Shown here piece by piece: positions 16,819 through 25,687 of a stretch of DNA of 64,000 nucleotides. The notes beneath the pieces are model-generated. The model worked only from the letters and a program-made list of their open reading frames with translations, had not been told where the DNA came from and did not search any database. Every line of letters begins with the position of its first letter. Position 1 is the first letter of the stretch. The DNA is from Archangium gephyra. Lineage in GTDB: Bacteria > Myxococcota > Myxococcia > Myxococcales > Myxococcaceae. The stretch spans positions 3,418,501 through 3,482,500 of the forward strand of contig NZ_CP011509.1 of the NCBI RefSeq assembly GCF_001027285.1. The letters run 5' to 3'. The translations under genes were made by a program, and so were the position numbers.

Positions 16819-17700
16819 TCAGGACGGCGTGGGCTCGGAGCCGCCCTCGGGGCCCGGCGTGCCCTCGGCGGCGGCCTCGGCCGGAGCGGACTCCTCGCCC
16901 TCGGCGGCCTCTTCGTCGCCACCCTCGTCCACCGGGGCGTCGCCGCGGGCCTCCGCCTCCTGCTGCTCCTTCACCTGGTCATCGCTCATGAAGCCGATGG
17001 GCAGGTCCTTGCGGTTGAGGAAGCGCACCGACTTCTTCGAGATGGCGTACATCTGCTCGGCCACCGCGGCGGGCACCAGCGAGTGCTCGATTTGAGCCGG
17101 CTCCGGACGCTCCACCACGCCGAGCGTGCCTTCCTCGAGCTGCTTGGCCTGCGTCTCGGTCAGCTCCAGGCGGCGCAGCTTCCCCTTGCGCGTCATGAAG
17201 TAGAAGACGGTGGCGCCCACGTCCACGGGCACCTGGCCGTTGAGCACCAGCTCGCGCAGCTTGCGGTCCAGCTCCACCTGCTTCTTGGACTCCATGCGCT
17301 GGGCGGCCTTGGAGCCCGGCAGCGGGGGCAGCTTGGGGACGATGCCGCCCGTGGGCTCACCGCCCGGCCGGCCACCCTGGGGACGTCCACCCTGCGGGCG
17401 CCCACCGGGGCCTCGCGACGGAGGGCCACCCTGGGGGCGTCCACCCGCGCCCTGCGGACGGCCACCTCCCGGGGGAGGACGTCCACCCCCGCGGTCATCG
17501 CGGCGCGGCGGACGCTCGTCACGCCCGCGTGCCTCGCGGGGTTCACGGGGCTCCCTGTCCTGACGGGCAGGCGGGCCCTCGCGCCGGGCCTCCTGCGACG
17601 GGGCGGGACGGCGAGCGGTCGGGGCGGTGGTCTCCGCCTTCTTGGCCTGGTCCTCGGAGACCAGGCCAGCCTTCAAGAGCTTGTCACGCAGGTTCTGCAT
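16819..17700 (-). CDS. DUF2058 (YaiL-like) protein with long Gly/Pro/Arg linker
   Basis: 293 residues from ATG 17700. The first 22 residues (LRDKLLKAGLVSEDQAKK) and the region from residue 120 (KQVELDRKLRELVLNGQVPV through TRKGKLRRLELTE, LEEGTLGVVERP and ISKKSVRFLNRKDLP) match the DUF2058/YaiL family of small nucleoid- or RNA-associated proteins. Between them sits an expanded linker of about 85 residues rich in RPQGG and RRD repeats, and the C-terminus is acidic. The linker could bind nucleic acid. It is divergent from the lipoprotein gene at 17802. Confidence 0.87.
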   Translation of the reverse strand: MQNLRDKLLKAGLVSEDQAKKAETTAPTARRPAPSQEARREGPPARQDREPREPREARGRDERPPRRDDRGGGRPPPGGGRPQGAGGRPQGGPPSRGPGGRPQGGRPQGGRPGGEPTGGIVPKLPPLPGSKAAQRMESKKQVELDRKLRELVLNGQVPVDVGATVFYFMTRKGKLRRLELTETQAKQLEEGTLGVVERPEPAQIEHSLVPAAVAEQMYAISKKSVRFLNRKDLPIGFMSDDQVKEQQEAEARGDAPVDEGGDEEAAEGEESAPAEAAAEGTPGPEGGSEPTPS

Positions 17701-17801
17701 AGGTGGCGTTCTATCCCGTACATTGGCGCGCGCAAGCCGTCCCTTGCCGCTCCAGCACCCACCCCGTAATTTGGGCAACCCCGCATGGAGCCGGAGGAGT
17801 C

Positions 17802-18842
17802 GTGACCCGTTTCCCCAAGTTCGCCCTCGCCGCCACCCTGGCGCTCGCCACCGTGGCCTGCCAGGACCCCGTCGACAAGGCGGCCAAGGCTCGCATCTTC
17901 TCGCCCGAGGATCCGCCCAAGGTGGTGGCCTCGGCCGCCGAGAAGCTTCCGCCCGAGGACGTGGCGGACAATCCCCGCGTGGCCCGCCGCATCCTCTCCA
18001 TGGACGCCGCCGAGGTGACCGAGCGTCTGGGACCCCACACCTTCAAGGCCACCGTCAGCTACGAGTGGACGGGCGCCCCGGGCACCGTCACCACCCGGCT
18101 CAACGAGACGCGCACCTTCCGCGCCGGCCCGGGTGGTGTGAGTGGAGATTTCCACGGCGTGCTGGAGAACAGCCGGGACCAGGGCCTGGAGGTGATGCGC
18201 GTGGGGGGCAAGGTGTACGCCCGCAACCGCTACGGCACCTTCCGCCAGCGCCTGCGTGACCGCGGCATCGCCGAGCGCACCCGCACCGAGCTCACCGGCG
18301 CCATCCGTGACCTGGACGCGCTCTTCCGGGGCCGGCTGCAGCTGTCCCCGCAGGGCACCGTCACCCACGAGGGCCGCACCGCCTGGCGCTACAACGTGAC
18401 GCTCGGTCCAGAAGGCAACACCGGCACCACGCCCACCGTGCTGCCCGCGCTCGCCGAGCCCAAGGGCGGCCGGGACGACACCACCAGGCGCCGCCTGGCC
18501 TTCTTCGAGAACCGCACCCCCAAGTCGCTCAGCGGCGAGGTGCTGGTGGACACGGAGACGTCCGTCGTCCTCAAGACGCGCCTGGACGGCCGCATCACCG
18601 TGCCCGCCAATGACGCCGGGGGCGCCGCCGAGCTGCGCATGGTGCTCGAGTCCGCGCTGAGTGAAATCGGCCAGGACCCCAAGTTGCAGCCGCCGGAGAA
18701 CTTCCTGCCGGACGCGGACAAGCCGCAGGGCATCGCGGACGCGCTGGACCGCTTCGGGATTCCCCGCAACAAGCCCGAGGGCACCACCGGACCGGGGGCC
18801 GCGCAGCCCGCGGACGAGCCCGCGGACGAAGAGGGCAACTGA
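17802..18842 (+). CDS. Putative lipoprotein of unknown function
   Basis: 346 residues from GTG 17802, chosen because GGAGGA lies four to nine bases upstream and because it gives a proper signal (TRFPKFALAATLALATVA-C). The mature part has a beta-rich domain with FKATVSYEWTGAPGTVTTRLNETRTF and GRTAWRYNVTLGP, then a late segment SGEVLVDTETSVVLKTRLDGRI. That pattern recalls outer-membrane lipoproteins of the LolA/LolB or MucB-like curved-sheet type, but I cannot assign a family. The C-terminus is Pro/Glu/Asp-rich. It is divergent from the DUF2058 gene. Confidence 0.8.
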   Translation: MTRFPKFALAATLALATVACQDPVDKAAKARIFSPEDPPKVVASAAEKLPPEDVADNPRVARRILSMDAAEVTERLGPHTFKATVSYEWTGAPGTVTTRLNETRTFRAGPGGVSGDFHGVLENSRDQGLEVMRVGGKVYARNRYGTFRQRLRDRGIAERTRTELTGAIRDLDALFRGRLQLSPQGTVTHEGRTAWRYNVTLGPEGNTGTTPTVLPALAEPKGGRDDTTRRRLAFFENRTPKSLSGEVLVDTETSVVLKTRLDGRITVPANDAGGAAELRMVLESALSEIGQDPKLQPPENFLPDADKPQGIADALDRFGIPRNKPEGTTGPGAAQPADEPADEEGN

Positions 18843-18906
18843 ACCTGGCAGGTGTTGCGCGGGAGTCAGGCCGCTACAGGGAGGCAGCGGCCTGTTGGAA
18901 GAAAAT

Positions 18907-18934
18907 TTGACCCTCCTCTTGCGATCTCTAGAAT
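18907..18934 (+). promoter_or_regulatory. Sigma-70-type promoter for the 109-residue protein gene
   Basis: TTGACC at 18907-18912 and TAGAAT at 18929-18934 are separated by 16 bp, a good housekeeping-type match that stands out in this GC-rich DNA. The next gene starts at 19005 on the same strand. Confidence 0.6.
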
Positions 18935-19004
18935 CCTCGACGGTTGCGGACCGGACGCATCCGACATGAGCGGATGTTCAGGTACCCACTGCAAGGGAGC
19001 GGAG

Positions 19005-19334
19005 ATGGAGCGCAAGGTCGGTAGCAGCACGACGGTGACGTCCAAGGAGGTCAAGGCCGCGTTGGAGAAGACGCAGACCCTGACGTCCGAGGAGGAGAAG
19101 GTGCTGCGGCTGCGGCACGGAGCCGGTGCTCCCAGCAAGAGCGCGCCGCTCCCGCGTGCCGCGGGCAACAACGAGCAGCTGGGTGACGAGCTGCTGCTCA
19201 TCGAGATGCAGCTGATGAAGGCCATGCGCGAGCGCACGGGCCAGACGCGCTCGGCCAGCAAGCCGAAGGCGGCGGCCACCGGCACCAACGCGACGAAGGA
19301 CAAGATCGTCCGCGCGTTGCGCAAGAAGAAGTAG
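19005..19334 (+). CDS. Small basic protein with a sigma-region-4-like motif
   Basis: 109 residues from ATG 19005 (GGGAGCGGAG upstream); ATG 18966 is an alternative. It is soluble and Lys/Arg-rich at the end (KDKIVRALRKKK). Residues 25-40 read TLTSEEEKVLRLRHGAG. This closely follows the conserved start of sigma-70 region 4 (LTxxExKVLRxRxG), but no helix-turn-helix after it is evident; the chain instead becomes Pro/Ser/Ala-rich and ends in a short helix (LGDELLLIEMQLMKAMRER). I do not recognise the family. It could contact RNA polymerase or DNA; that is speculation from one motif. Confidence 0.7.
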   Translation: MERKVGSSTTVTSKEVKAALEKTQTLTSEEEKVLRLRHGAGAPSKSAPLPRAAGNNEQLGDELLLIEMQLMKAMRERTGQTRSASKPKAAATGTNATKDKIVRALRKKK

Positions 19335-19361
19335 TCCCCCGGCAGCACCAGGGGACGGCGC

Positions 19362-20882
19362 TCAGCGGTCGAGCAGAGCCACGAGGCGGGCACCCGCCTC
19401 GGGGAGCGTGAGTGCTTTTGCCGAAATCTCCTGGGCGAGCGTCTCGGCGTCATCGGTGCCGCCCCGGGCGAAGAGGCCCTGGAGCCAGCGGCCGGCGGTG
19501 GGGTTGCGCCACCAGTCCTCGTTGAAGCGCCCGGTGAGGTGCGCGGTGAGACGTGTCTCCAGGGCCCAGGCGCGCAGGTAGCGCGTCACGTAGAGCTGGG
19601 GGTCCACGTCGAAGAGGAAGAAGCCCGGGTGCGCCTCGACGAAGAGCGCGCGGCGCTGGGCATCCGCGTATTCCTCGGCCCGCTCGGGCGAGGGGCCGTG
19701 CTCGTACAGGGACAGCTCGTAGGGCAGCTTCGCGCAGTGCCGGCGCAGCACGGTGAGGGCCTGGAAGGCCGCCATGCGCGAGGCATCCCGCGCGGTGGCC
19801 GAGGGCTGGCGCAGGTAGCGCTTGAGCCACTCCTCGTCGGTGAGCAGCCGCTCGAAGAGGGTGGCGAAGGCCTCCGTCACCGAGGCGTCCTCCAGGCGGC
19901 GCAGCTCCAGCGGCAGCTGGTCGGACACATGGGCGTGGTGGAGCGCGTGGCCGTACTCGTGCAGGAGGCTGCCCAGGGCGTCCAGGCCCGCGCGGCGCTG
20001 GAAGACGAGGCGCACCTCGCCGGGCACGCGCACCGAGGCGGTGAAGGGACGGGAGGCCTTGCCGGGCCGCTCCTCGTCATCCAGGCGGATGCGGCCCTCG
20101 GCGGACGGGTGGAAGCCCCACTCGCCGAGCCAGCGGATGACGGCGGGCAGCGTGTCCTCGCGCCGGAAGAAGCCGCTGAGCCAGGACACCTGGGTGGCGG
20201 CCTGCAAGTCATGCCTGCGCGCGTGGCCCGAGGGCAGGGGCCGCAGCGTGGGCTCCACCTTCTTGAGGACGTAGGCGAGCACGTCGCGGTAGGCGTCCTC
20301 GGTGAGGCGCAGCGTCTCCGCGGCGGCCTCGACGAGGGGCTTGAGCTCGATGCCGGAGACGTCCTCGCGCAGGGCGGTGTAGCTGGAGGCGCGGAGCTGC
20401 TCGGTGACGCGGAAGGAGGCCTCGCGGCGATCTCCGTAGCGGCCCTTGTTGTCCCAGAGGAAGCCACCGGTGGCGCTCTCGAGGAGGGCGCGCCGGCCGC
20501 GCTCGGGCTCCTGGGGGAGCTGGCCGAGTGCCTCGCCGAGGGAGAGGGTCTGGTCATCCACCGCGAGGCGGGAGCGGGCCTCGAGCTGGGCGAGGGCCTC
20601 GGCGGCGGGGGCGGCGAGGGCCTCCTCGAGCTGGGTGGCGATGAAGTCGCGCAGCAGCCGGAGGCGGCGCACGTTGAGCAGGTCGCCCTTGGCCTGGGCC
20701 TTGGGGATGGACTCGGTGACGGCGGCGAAGGCCTCGGGGGAGGAGATTTCGGGCGAGTGCTCGTAGAGCGCGCGGAGGGGGAGGTCCTGGGCGAAGCCGG
20801 CGGCGTGGCGGTACTGGAGGGAGGCCAGCTCGGCGAGGAAGTCGTCCAGGCTCGCGCGCAGGGAGGGGAGGGGGCGGTCCAT
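19362..20882 (-). CDS. Zinc metallopeptidase, M3-like
   Basis: 506 residues from ATG 20882; the frame extends upstream but without a better start. The zinc site is LLHEYGHALHH (HExxH) with a downstream Glu in DASVTEAFATLFE, as in gluzincins. The long all-helical surround, with late segments FVEAHPGFFLFDVDPQLYVTRYLRAW, is like oligoendopeptidase/M3-type folds. There is no signal peptide, so it is a cytoplasmic oligopeptidase by expectation. Length is shorter than typical M3 members (about 600), so it may be a divergent subgroup. Confidence 0.82.
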   Translation of the reverse strand: MDRPLPSLRASLDDFLAELASLQYRHAAGFAQDLPLRALYEHSPEISSPEAFAAVTESIPKAQAKGDLLNVRRLRLLRDFIATQLEEALAAPAAEALAQLEARSRLAVDDQTLSLGEALGQLPQEPERGRRALLESATGGFLWDNKGRYGDRREASFRVTEQLRASSYTALREDVSGIELKPLVEAAAETLRLTEDAYRDVLAYVLKKVEPTLRPLPSGHARRHDLQAATQVSWLSGFFRREDTLPAVIRWLGEWGFHPSAEGRIRLDDEERPGKASRPFTASVRVPGEVRLVFQRRAGLDALGSLLHEYGHALHHAHVSDQLPLELRRLEDASVTEAFATLFERLLTDEEWLKRYLRQPSATARDASRMAAFQALTVLRRHCAKLPYELSLYEHGPSPERAEEYADAQRRALFVEAHPGFFLFDVDPQLYVTRYLRAWALETRLTAHLTGRFNEDWWRNPTAGRWLQGLFARGGTDDAETLAQEISAKALTLPEAGARLVALLDR

Positions 20883-20989
20883 GGCGTGGCGGAAGGTAGA
20901 CACTTCGGCCACGGGGGAAAAGAGCCGAGTCGGCGGAGCGTGCCGCGCTGGACCCTCTCCTCGCTGGGAAAGGGCGGGTGGGCGGGGCT

Positions 20990-21514
20990 TCACGAGGCGG
21001 ACGGTTTTGGAATGGCTCCCAGTTCGAGAAACATCGGTCTCGGCTCGGGCCTGTCGCCGAGCTGGCCGGCCCTGGCTCCGAGGTCGATGAACCCGAGCTT
21101 CTCGTAGAACGGGACCGCTTCCGGCTTCGCGTCGACGACGACGCCGAGACAGCCGAACTCGTCCGCCAGGCGGTGGGCGAGCACGAAGACGGCGCGCAGA
21201 AGCGTACTGCCGATACCTCGCCCTCGCGCCCGTTCATCGACGGCCAGCCGCGCCAGGCGGAGCACGGGAAGCGGGTACGGCGGCAACTTCCGGCGCCGCG
21301 GCACGGGGAGCTCCGCTGCGACGATTTCAGAGGGCGTGACGGTCACGAAGCCGGCGATCGTTCCGTCTTCGACCGCGACATACGTCGTGCCGATGTGATG
21401 GCGGAATTGATTCTGTCCGGCGTAGCGCTGGAAGAACCGGTCGAGGTCGACGTTGCCCGAGCGGAACTCCGAGCGGTCGTCTTCCTGGAGCAGCCTGCGG
21501 AGCTCGAGAGCCAC
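20990..21514 (-). CDS. GNAT acetyltransferase, probable toxin of a TacAT-like pair
   Basis: 174 residues. The start GTG 21514 is only two codons after the stop of the upstream antitoxin-like gene, in the same reading frame and without a ribosome site, so it probably depends on re-initiation. GNAT motif A is visible as RLAVDERARGRGIGSTLL, with VVVDAKPEAVPFYEKLGF as motif B. Short GNATs paired with a ribbon-helix-helix protein acetylate aminoacyl-tRNA in TacT-type toxin-antitoxin systems. Pairing and order here (antitoxin first) match that type. A non-toxin acetyltransferase is the alternative. Confidence 0.85.
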   Translation of the reverse strand: MALELRRLLQEDDRSEFRSGNVDLDRFFQRYAGQNQFRHHIGTTYVAVEDGTIAGFVTVTPSEIVAAELPVPRRRKLPPYPLPVLRLARLAVDERARGRGIGSTLLRAVFVLAHRLADEFGCLGVVVDAKPEAVPFYEKLGFIDLGARAGQLGDRPEPRPMFLELGAIPKPSAS

Positions 21515-21520
21515 GGGAGG

Positions 21521-21796
21521 CTATCGCGGCTTCTTGCCATCCATCAGTGCGCGGAGCGCCTTCGTGGGTTTGCGAGGGCGCCGGGTCAGGGCCGCCACGC
21601 GCTCGAAGGTCTTCTGCTCCACCACGATTCGAGGAGGGATGATCAGGTCCGCGGGCAGCTCGCGCAGGGCCTGCAGGTGGTGCAGCAGCGCCTCCTCGAT
21701 GAGATGGCCCTTCTTCATCCCATGCGCTTCCACATACCGCTCGACGAGCTCCTTGGTGGTCTCGGAGACATACGCGGAAATCTGGGTCTCGGCCAT
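21521..21796 (-). CDS. Ribbon-helix-helix antitoxin-like protein
   Basis: 91 residues from ATG 21796. The N-terminal 45 residues fit a ribbon-helix-helix dimer: a strand (TQISAYVS) and two helices (ETTKELVERYVEAHG and GHLIEEALLHHLQALR). The basic tail (KTFERVAALTRRPRKPTKALRALMDGKKPR region) resembles the toxin-wrapping tail of DUF1778/TacA antitoxins. It lies directly before the GNAT gene with only six bases between. A perfect palindrome at 21808-21823, immediately upstream of the start, is the likely autoregulatory operator. Confidence 0.82.
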   Translation of the reverse strand: MAETQISAYVSETTKELVERYVEAHGMKKGHLIEEALLHHLQALRELPADLIIPPRIVVEQKTFERVAALTRRPRKPTKALRALMDGKKPR

Positions 21797-21807
21797 GGCG
21801 GTACCTC

Positions 21808-21823
21808 TCTACGAAAACGTAGA
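21808..21823. promoter_or_regulatory. Operator palindrome of the RHH/GNAT pair
   Basis: TCTACG-AAAA-CGTAGA, 6-bp perfect arms, lies 12 bp upstream of the antitoxin ATG. A palindrome this close to the start is typical for autoregulated toxin-antitoxin operons. Confidence 0.65.
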
Positions 21824-22003
21824 ACGGAGTGGGGCCTGCCACAAGTCCGGGGCGGGAGGGCTCCTCCTTTCCAGGTTTCCAGGTCGGCAGGCGAGCGACG
21901 GACCCGGGCTGTGCAAGGCCATGGCCAGGAGCGGCCCCCTTGGGGAGTCAGGTCCCGACCGTCTCCGCTGGGCGACGGCCGTCCACACCGCGTCCGGCGG
22001 GTG

Positions 22004-23932
22004 CTAGGCGGTCTCGCCCTTCACGGGCAGCTCGAGCGTGAAGGTGGCGCCCTGGCCGGGGCCGGGGCTGGTGCAGGACAGCTTCCCCTTCATCTCATCG
22101 GCGGCCAGGGCGCTGATGTGCAGGCCGAAGCCGTGCCCCGTCTTCTTGGTGGTGAAGCCCTGGGTGAACAGCTTCGCCACGTTCTCCGGCGCGATGCCCA
22201 CCCCGTTGTCCGTCACGTCGATGCGCAGCCGCTCTCCTCCCGCCGAGCGCTCGACGTGGATGCGCAGGCACTTGTCCTCCTGCGCGCTGTCCACCAGCGC
22301 GTGGCGCGCGTTGCTCAGCAGGTTGATGAGGATCTGCAGCAGCTTGTGCCGGTCCACGAAGATGAGGGGCACGTCGGCGTAGTCCCGCACGATGCGGATG
22401 GCCAGGCGCTCGAAGGAGACGGCGTGCAGGCGCAGCGCCTCGTCGATGAGCTGCGGCACGTCCACCTGCTCCACCGCCCCCGCCGAGCGCGCGTGCTTCT
22501 GCTGCATGCTGACGATGGACTTGATGTGCTCGACGCTCTGCGCGAGCGACTGCATCTCCTTGAGCATGGCGTCCCGCTCCTCCACCAGCTCGTCGGACAC
22601 CGCGATGAGGTAGGGCGGCAGCTGCCTGCCCTGGGCGTCCCGGGTGAGGAAGGAGGAGAGATCCCCGAGGTGCTCGCGCACCAGGCCCATGGCCTTGGCC
22701 AGGCCGGTGACGCGGGAGCGGCGCAGCTTGTCGGTGACGAGCGTGGTGGAGATGTTGACGCTGTTGAGCGTGTTGCCCACGTTGTGGAGCACACCCGTGG
22801 CCACCTCGGCCATGCCCGACTGGCGCGAGACATCCACCAGCGTGCGGTGCATCTCTCCCAGCCGTGTCTCCGCCTCCTTGCGCACGGTGACGTCGTGGGC
22901 GAAGAGCGTCACCCCCACGGTGCGGCCGTTCTCCCCGAAGATGGGGTGCATGCTGATGTCCAGCACGAGGCGGCTGCCTTCGACCTCGTACGTCTCCTCG
23001 TAGCGCAGGCGCTGGCCCGCGCGCACCAGGGCGAGGCGGTTCCTCCAGACCACGACACGCTCCGGCGCCGAGTACCGGAAGAGCGTCTGCCCCAGCTCGA
23101 GCTCCTTGCCGAACAGCCGCCGGTAGAAGCGCTCCATGGCCGAGTTGGCCACGAGCAGCCGCCCCTCGGGGTCCAGCGCGACCACGATGTCGTCGGTGCT
23201 CTCGATGATGCTGCTCAGCTTGAGCTCGCTGGCCCGCAGCTTCTTCAAGGCCCGCTCGAGCGAGTGGTGGGCCGCATCCCGCGCGGTGCTGTGCAACCCG
23301 CTGATGCCCCAGATGCCCAGGAAGGCGAGGCCCGCCATGCCGTGCCGGACCCAGAACCGTGACAGGGAAAAGGACGCGTCGACGCTGGAGAGGTCGACGT
23401 TGCGCAGGACATAGAGGGGGTAGAGCCCGTCCATGACCACGGCGAGGAAGAGCGTGAAGGGGAGCGCCCGGCGGGGCCCCAGCAGGTACACGGCGAAGGC
23501 GGGGAGCAGCAGGTTCGTGGCGTGCACGCCGCCTTCGAGGTTGGCCTTGTTCGAGAAGAGGCCGCCCAGGAAGCCGATCGTGAGGGTGATCAGCATGATC
23601 ACCGAGGGAATCACGAGCGTCCGGGCCCGGCGCGCCGCCACCAGGATGGCCAAGTACAGCACGCCCGCGATGCCGGGGGCCGGGGAGTAGGGCGCGAACA
23701 GCGTGCTCACCAGGTACAGCGTGGCGAGCATGAGCATGAAGCACGCGGCGCCCACGAGCACCCGGTGACGGACGAGCTCCTCGGGAGGCGCGTTGCGCAG
23801 CGTCTCCGAGAGGAAGAAGTCCAGAATGCGAAGGATCCGCGGGGCCCTCACGGGGCCAACGGCGGCCTTGGCCCGGATCTCGGGGGGCAGGGGGACTTCC
23901 TGGCTGGTCTCGGGAGTGGAAAGGAGCGCCAT
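22004..23932 (-). CDS. Membrane sensor histidine kinase with PAS domain
   Basis: 642 residues. Four to six hydrophobic segments between residues 55 and 215 (for example VGAACFMLMLATLYLVSTLF and ALPFTLFLAVVMDGLYPLYV) form a membrane sensor. A PAS domain follows (about 240-350, IIESTDDIVVALDPEGRLLVANSAMERFY). The phospho-His box is of the HNVGN type, GVLHNVGNTLNSV with His near residue 383, a variant common in myxobacteria. The ATPase motifs are NLLSNARHAL, DVTDNGVGIAP, KTGHGFGLHIS and GATFTLELP. No response regulator is adjacent. The stimulus is unknown. Confidence 0.93.
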   Translation of the reverse strand: MALLSTPETSQEVPLPPEIRAKAAVGPVRAPRILRILDFFLSETLRNAPPEELVRHRVLVGAACFMLMLATLYLVSTLFAPYSPAPGIAGVLYLAILVAARRARTLVIPSVIMLITLTIGFLGGLFSNKANLEGGVHATNLLLPAFAVYLLGPRRALPFTLFLAVVMDGLYPLYVLRNVDLSSVDASFSLSRFWVRHGMAGLAFLGIWGISGLHSTARDAAHHSLERALKKLRASELKLSSIIESTDDIVVALDPEGRLLVANSAMERFYRRLFGKELELGQTLFRYSAPERVVVWRNRLALVRAGQRLRYEETYEVEGSRLVLDISMHPIFGENGRTVGVTLFAHDVTVRKEAETRLGEMHRTLVDVSRQSGMAEVATGVLHNVGNTLNSVNISTTLVTDKLRRSRVTGLAKAMGLVREHLGDLSSFLTRDAQGRQLPPYLIAVSDELVEERDAMLKEMQSLAQSVEHIKSIVSMQQKHARSAGAVEQVDVPQLIDEALRLHAVSFERLAIRIVRDYADVPLIFVDRHKLLQILINLLSNARHALVDSAQEDKCLRIHVERSAGGERLRIDVTDNGVGIAPENVAKLFTQGFTTKKTGHGFGLHISALAADEMKGKLSCTSPGPGQGATFTLELPVKGETA

Positions 23933-23983
23933 GGCTGCGAAACGCCGTGAGGGGGAAGTCCCCCGCCGGTCCGAGGTGACATT

Positions 23984-25654
23984 CTAACGGCCCCGGCGTC
24001 CCCCGCCGCCACGGCCTCGCGAGGACGGTCCCGGTCCCCGCCGCGCTCCCCCCTGCCGGCCTCCTGTCTTGCCTCCAGGGCGCCCGGTACCACGCGGGCC
24101 GCTCCTGCCCTCGCCAGCACTCCTCCCACGCCCCTCCTTCGCTCCACGAGGGGCGCCCCGGCTGCTCCCGCCCTCGGCGCGGCGCGCGGGCTTCCCTCGG
24201 CGGGTGCCCTCCCGGTCGGCCGTGCGCTCCCCCCGCGGACCCTCCTCCCTCCCCCGGCGAGGAGCCGTGCCCCGGCCCGGTGCCGCACGGCCCGGTGCCG
24301 CACGGCCCGGTGCCGCACGGCGGGTGTCTCCACCCCGGCGCTCCTGGCCCTCGCGCCTCGGAGCCGCTCCACGGCGGGTCTCTCCACCGCGGCGCTCCTG
24401 GCCCTCGCGCCTCGGGGCCGCTCCACGTGACTCGCGGGCCCTCTCAGGCGCGCGGGGACGGGGACGGTCCTCGAGCTTCATCAGGTCATCCATGTCCCCC
24501 TGCTCGGCCCGGAACGTCTCCAGCTCCTCGCGGAAGACGGCGTCCGTGCGCGGCACCTCGGCGCGCGGCACCGGCATGCGGATGATGCGCTCGATGGCGC
24601 GCACCGTCTCCTCGTCCCGCTCGGTGACGAAGGTGGAGGCCCGCCCGCTGGCCCCGGCCCGCGCCGTGCGGCCGATGCGGTGCACGTAGTCCTCGGGCGA
24701 GTGCGGCAGATCGAAGTTGATGACGTGGCCCACGTCCTCCACGTCCAGCCCGCGCGAGGCGATGTCCGTGGCCACCAGGCAGCGGTACTGTCCCCGCCGG
24801 AAGCCCTCGAGCGCCTGGCGGCGCTGCCCCTGCGTGCGGTCCGAGTGGATGAGCGAGGCCTTGTGGCCCGCGCGCTTGAGGACCTCCTGCACCTTCTCGG
24901 CGCGCTCCCGGGTGCGGGTGAAGACGAGCGCGCTGAGCTGATCCTTCGCGAGCAGGCTGAGCAGCAGCGGGTACTTCTCGTTCGCGTCCACCTCGTACAG
25001 CTTCTGCACGGCGCGCGCGGCGGGGGTGCCGCTGGGGGTGACCTCCACCTGGACGGGCCGGCGCAGCAGCTCCTGGGCGAAGAGCGTCACGTTGTGGCCG
25101 AGCGTGGCGGAGAAGAGGAGCGTCTGGCGCTCGCGGGGCAGGGCGGCGAGGATCCGCTGGAGCTCGGGCAGGAAGCCCATCTCCAGCATCCGGTCCGCCT
25201 CGTCCAGCACGAGCATGCGCACCGCGGAGAGGTTGGCCGCGCCCGCCTGGAGGAGGTCCGCCAGCCGGCCCGGGGTGGCGAGCACCAGGGTGGGACGCTG
25301 ACGCAGCGCCTCCACCTGGGCGCTCATGTCCGTGCCGCCGATGACCACCGCCCGGGTGACACCGCGCGGCTCGCCGAAGAAGGCCGCCTCCTGGGCGATC
25401 TGCTGCACCAGCTCGCGCGTGGGGGCCAGCACCAGCCCGACCGGGCCCTGCTCACCGGCCGAGCGCTCGATGAGGGGGAGGAGATAGGCCGCTGTCTTGC
25501 CGGTGCCGGTGGCCGCGCAGCCGATGACGTCTCGCCCGGCGAGCGCCGGGGGAATGGCCTGGGCCTGGATGGGGGTGGGCGCGGTGAAACGGGCGCGCCG
25601 CACCGCACCGAGTGTCTCAGGAGAGAGGCCGAGGGTCTTGAAGGAGTTGCTCAC
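23984..25654 (-). CDS. DEAD-box RNA helicase with RG-rich C-terminal tail
   Basis: 556 residues. The core (residues 1-370) has all motifs in order: TPIQAQAIP (Q), ATGTGKT (I), PTRELVQQ (Ia), LDEADRMLEMG (II), SATLG (III), VFTRTRERAEKV (IV), ATDIASRGLDV (V) and HRIGRTARAG (VI). It is closest in style to RhlE-like helicases. The last 180 residues are Arg/Gly/Pro-rich with tandem units of REGQERRGG and AAPGR, a typical RNA-binding disordered tail. Likely roles are RNA remodelling, ribosome assembly or cold adaptation. The following gene, a DUF2378 protein at 25688, is upstream on the same strand. Confidence 0.95.
   Translation of the reverse strand: MSNSFKTLGLSPETLGAVRRARFTAPTPIQAQAIPPALAGRDVIGCAATGTGKTAAYLLPLIERSAGEQGPVGLVLAPTRELVQQIAQEAAFFGEPRGVTRAVVIGGTDMSAQVEALRQRPTLVLATPGRLADLLQAGAANLSAVRMLVLDEADRMLEMGFLPELQRILAALPRERQTLLFSATLGHNVTLFAQELLRRPVQVEVTPSGTPAARAVQKLYEVDANEKYPLLLSLLAKDQLSALVFTRTRERAEKVQEVLKRAGHKASLIHSDRTQGQRRQALEGFRRGQYRCLVATDIASRGLDVEDVGHVINFDLPHSPEDYVHRIGRTARAGASGRASTFVTERDEETVRAIERIIRMPVPRAEVPRTDAVFREELETFRAEQGDMDDLMKLEDRPRPRAPERARESRGAAPRREGQERRGGETRRGAAPRREGQERRGGDTRRAAPGRAAPGRAAPGRGTAPRRGREEGPRGERTADREGTRRGKPARRAEGGSSRGAPRGAKEGRGRSAGEGRSGPRGTGRPGGKTGGRQGGARRGPGPSSRGRGGGGRRGR
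24274..24428 (-). repeat. Tandem repeats coding the helicase RG-rich tail
   Basis: Three 15-bp units (24274-24318) coding AAPGR are followed by two near-identical 54-bp units (from about 24321 and 24375) coding an 18-residue RREGQERRGG-containing block. The tail length may vary by recombination between units. Confidence 0.85.
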
Positions 25655-25687
25655 ACACCAGGGGCTATCACGCCCGGGCCCGTAGGG

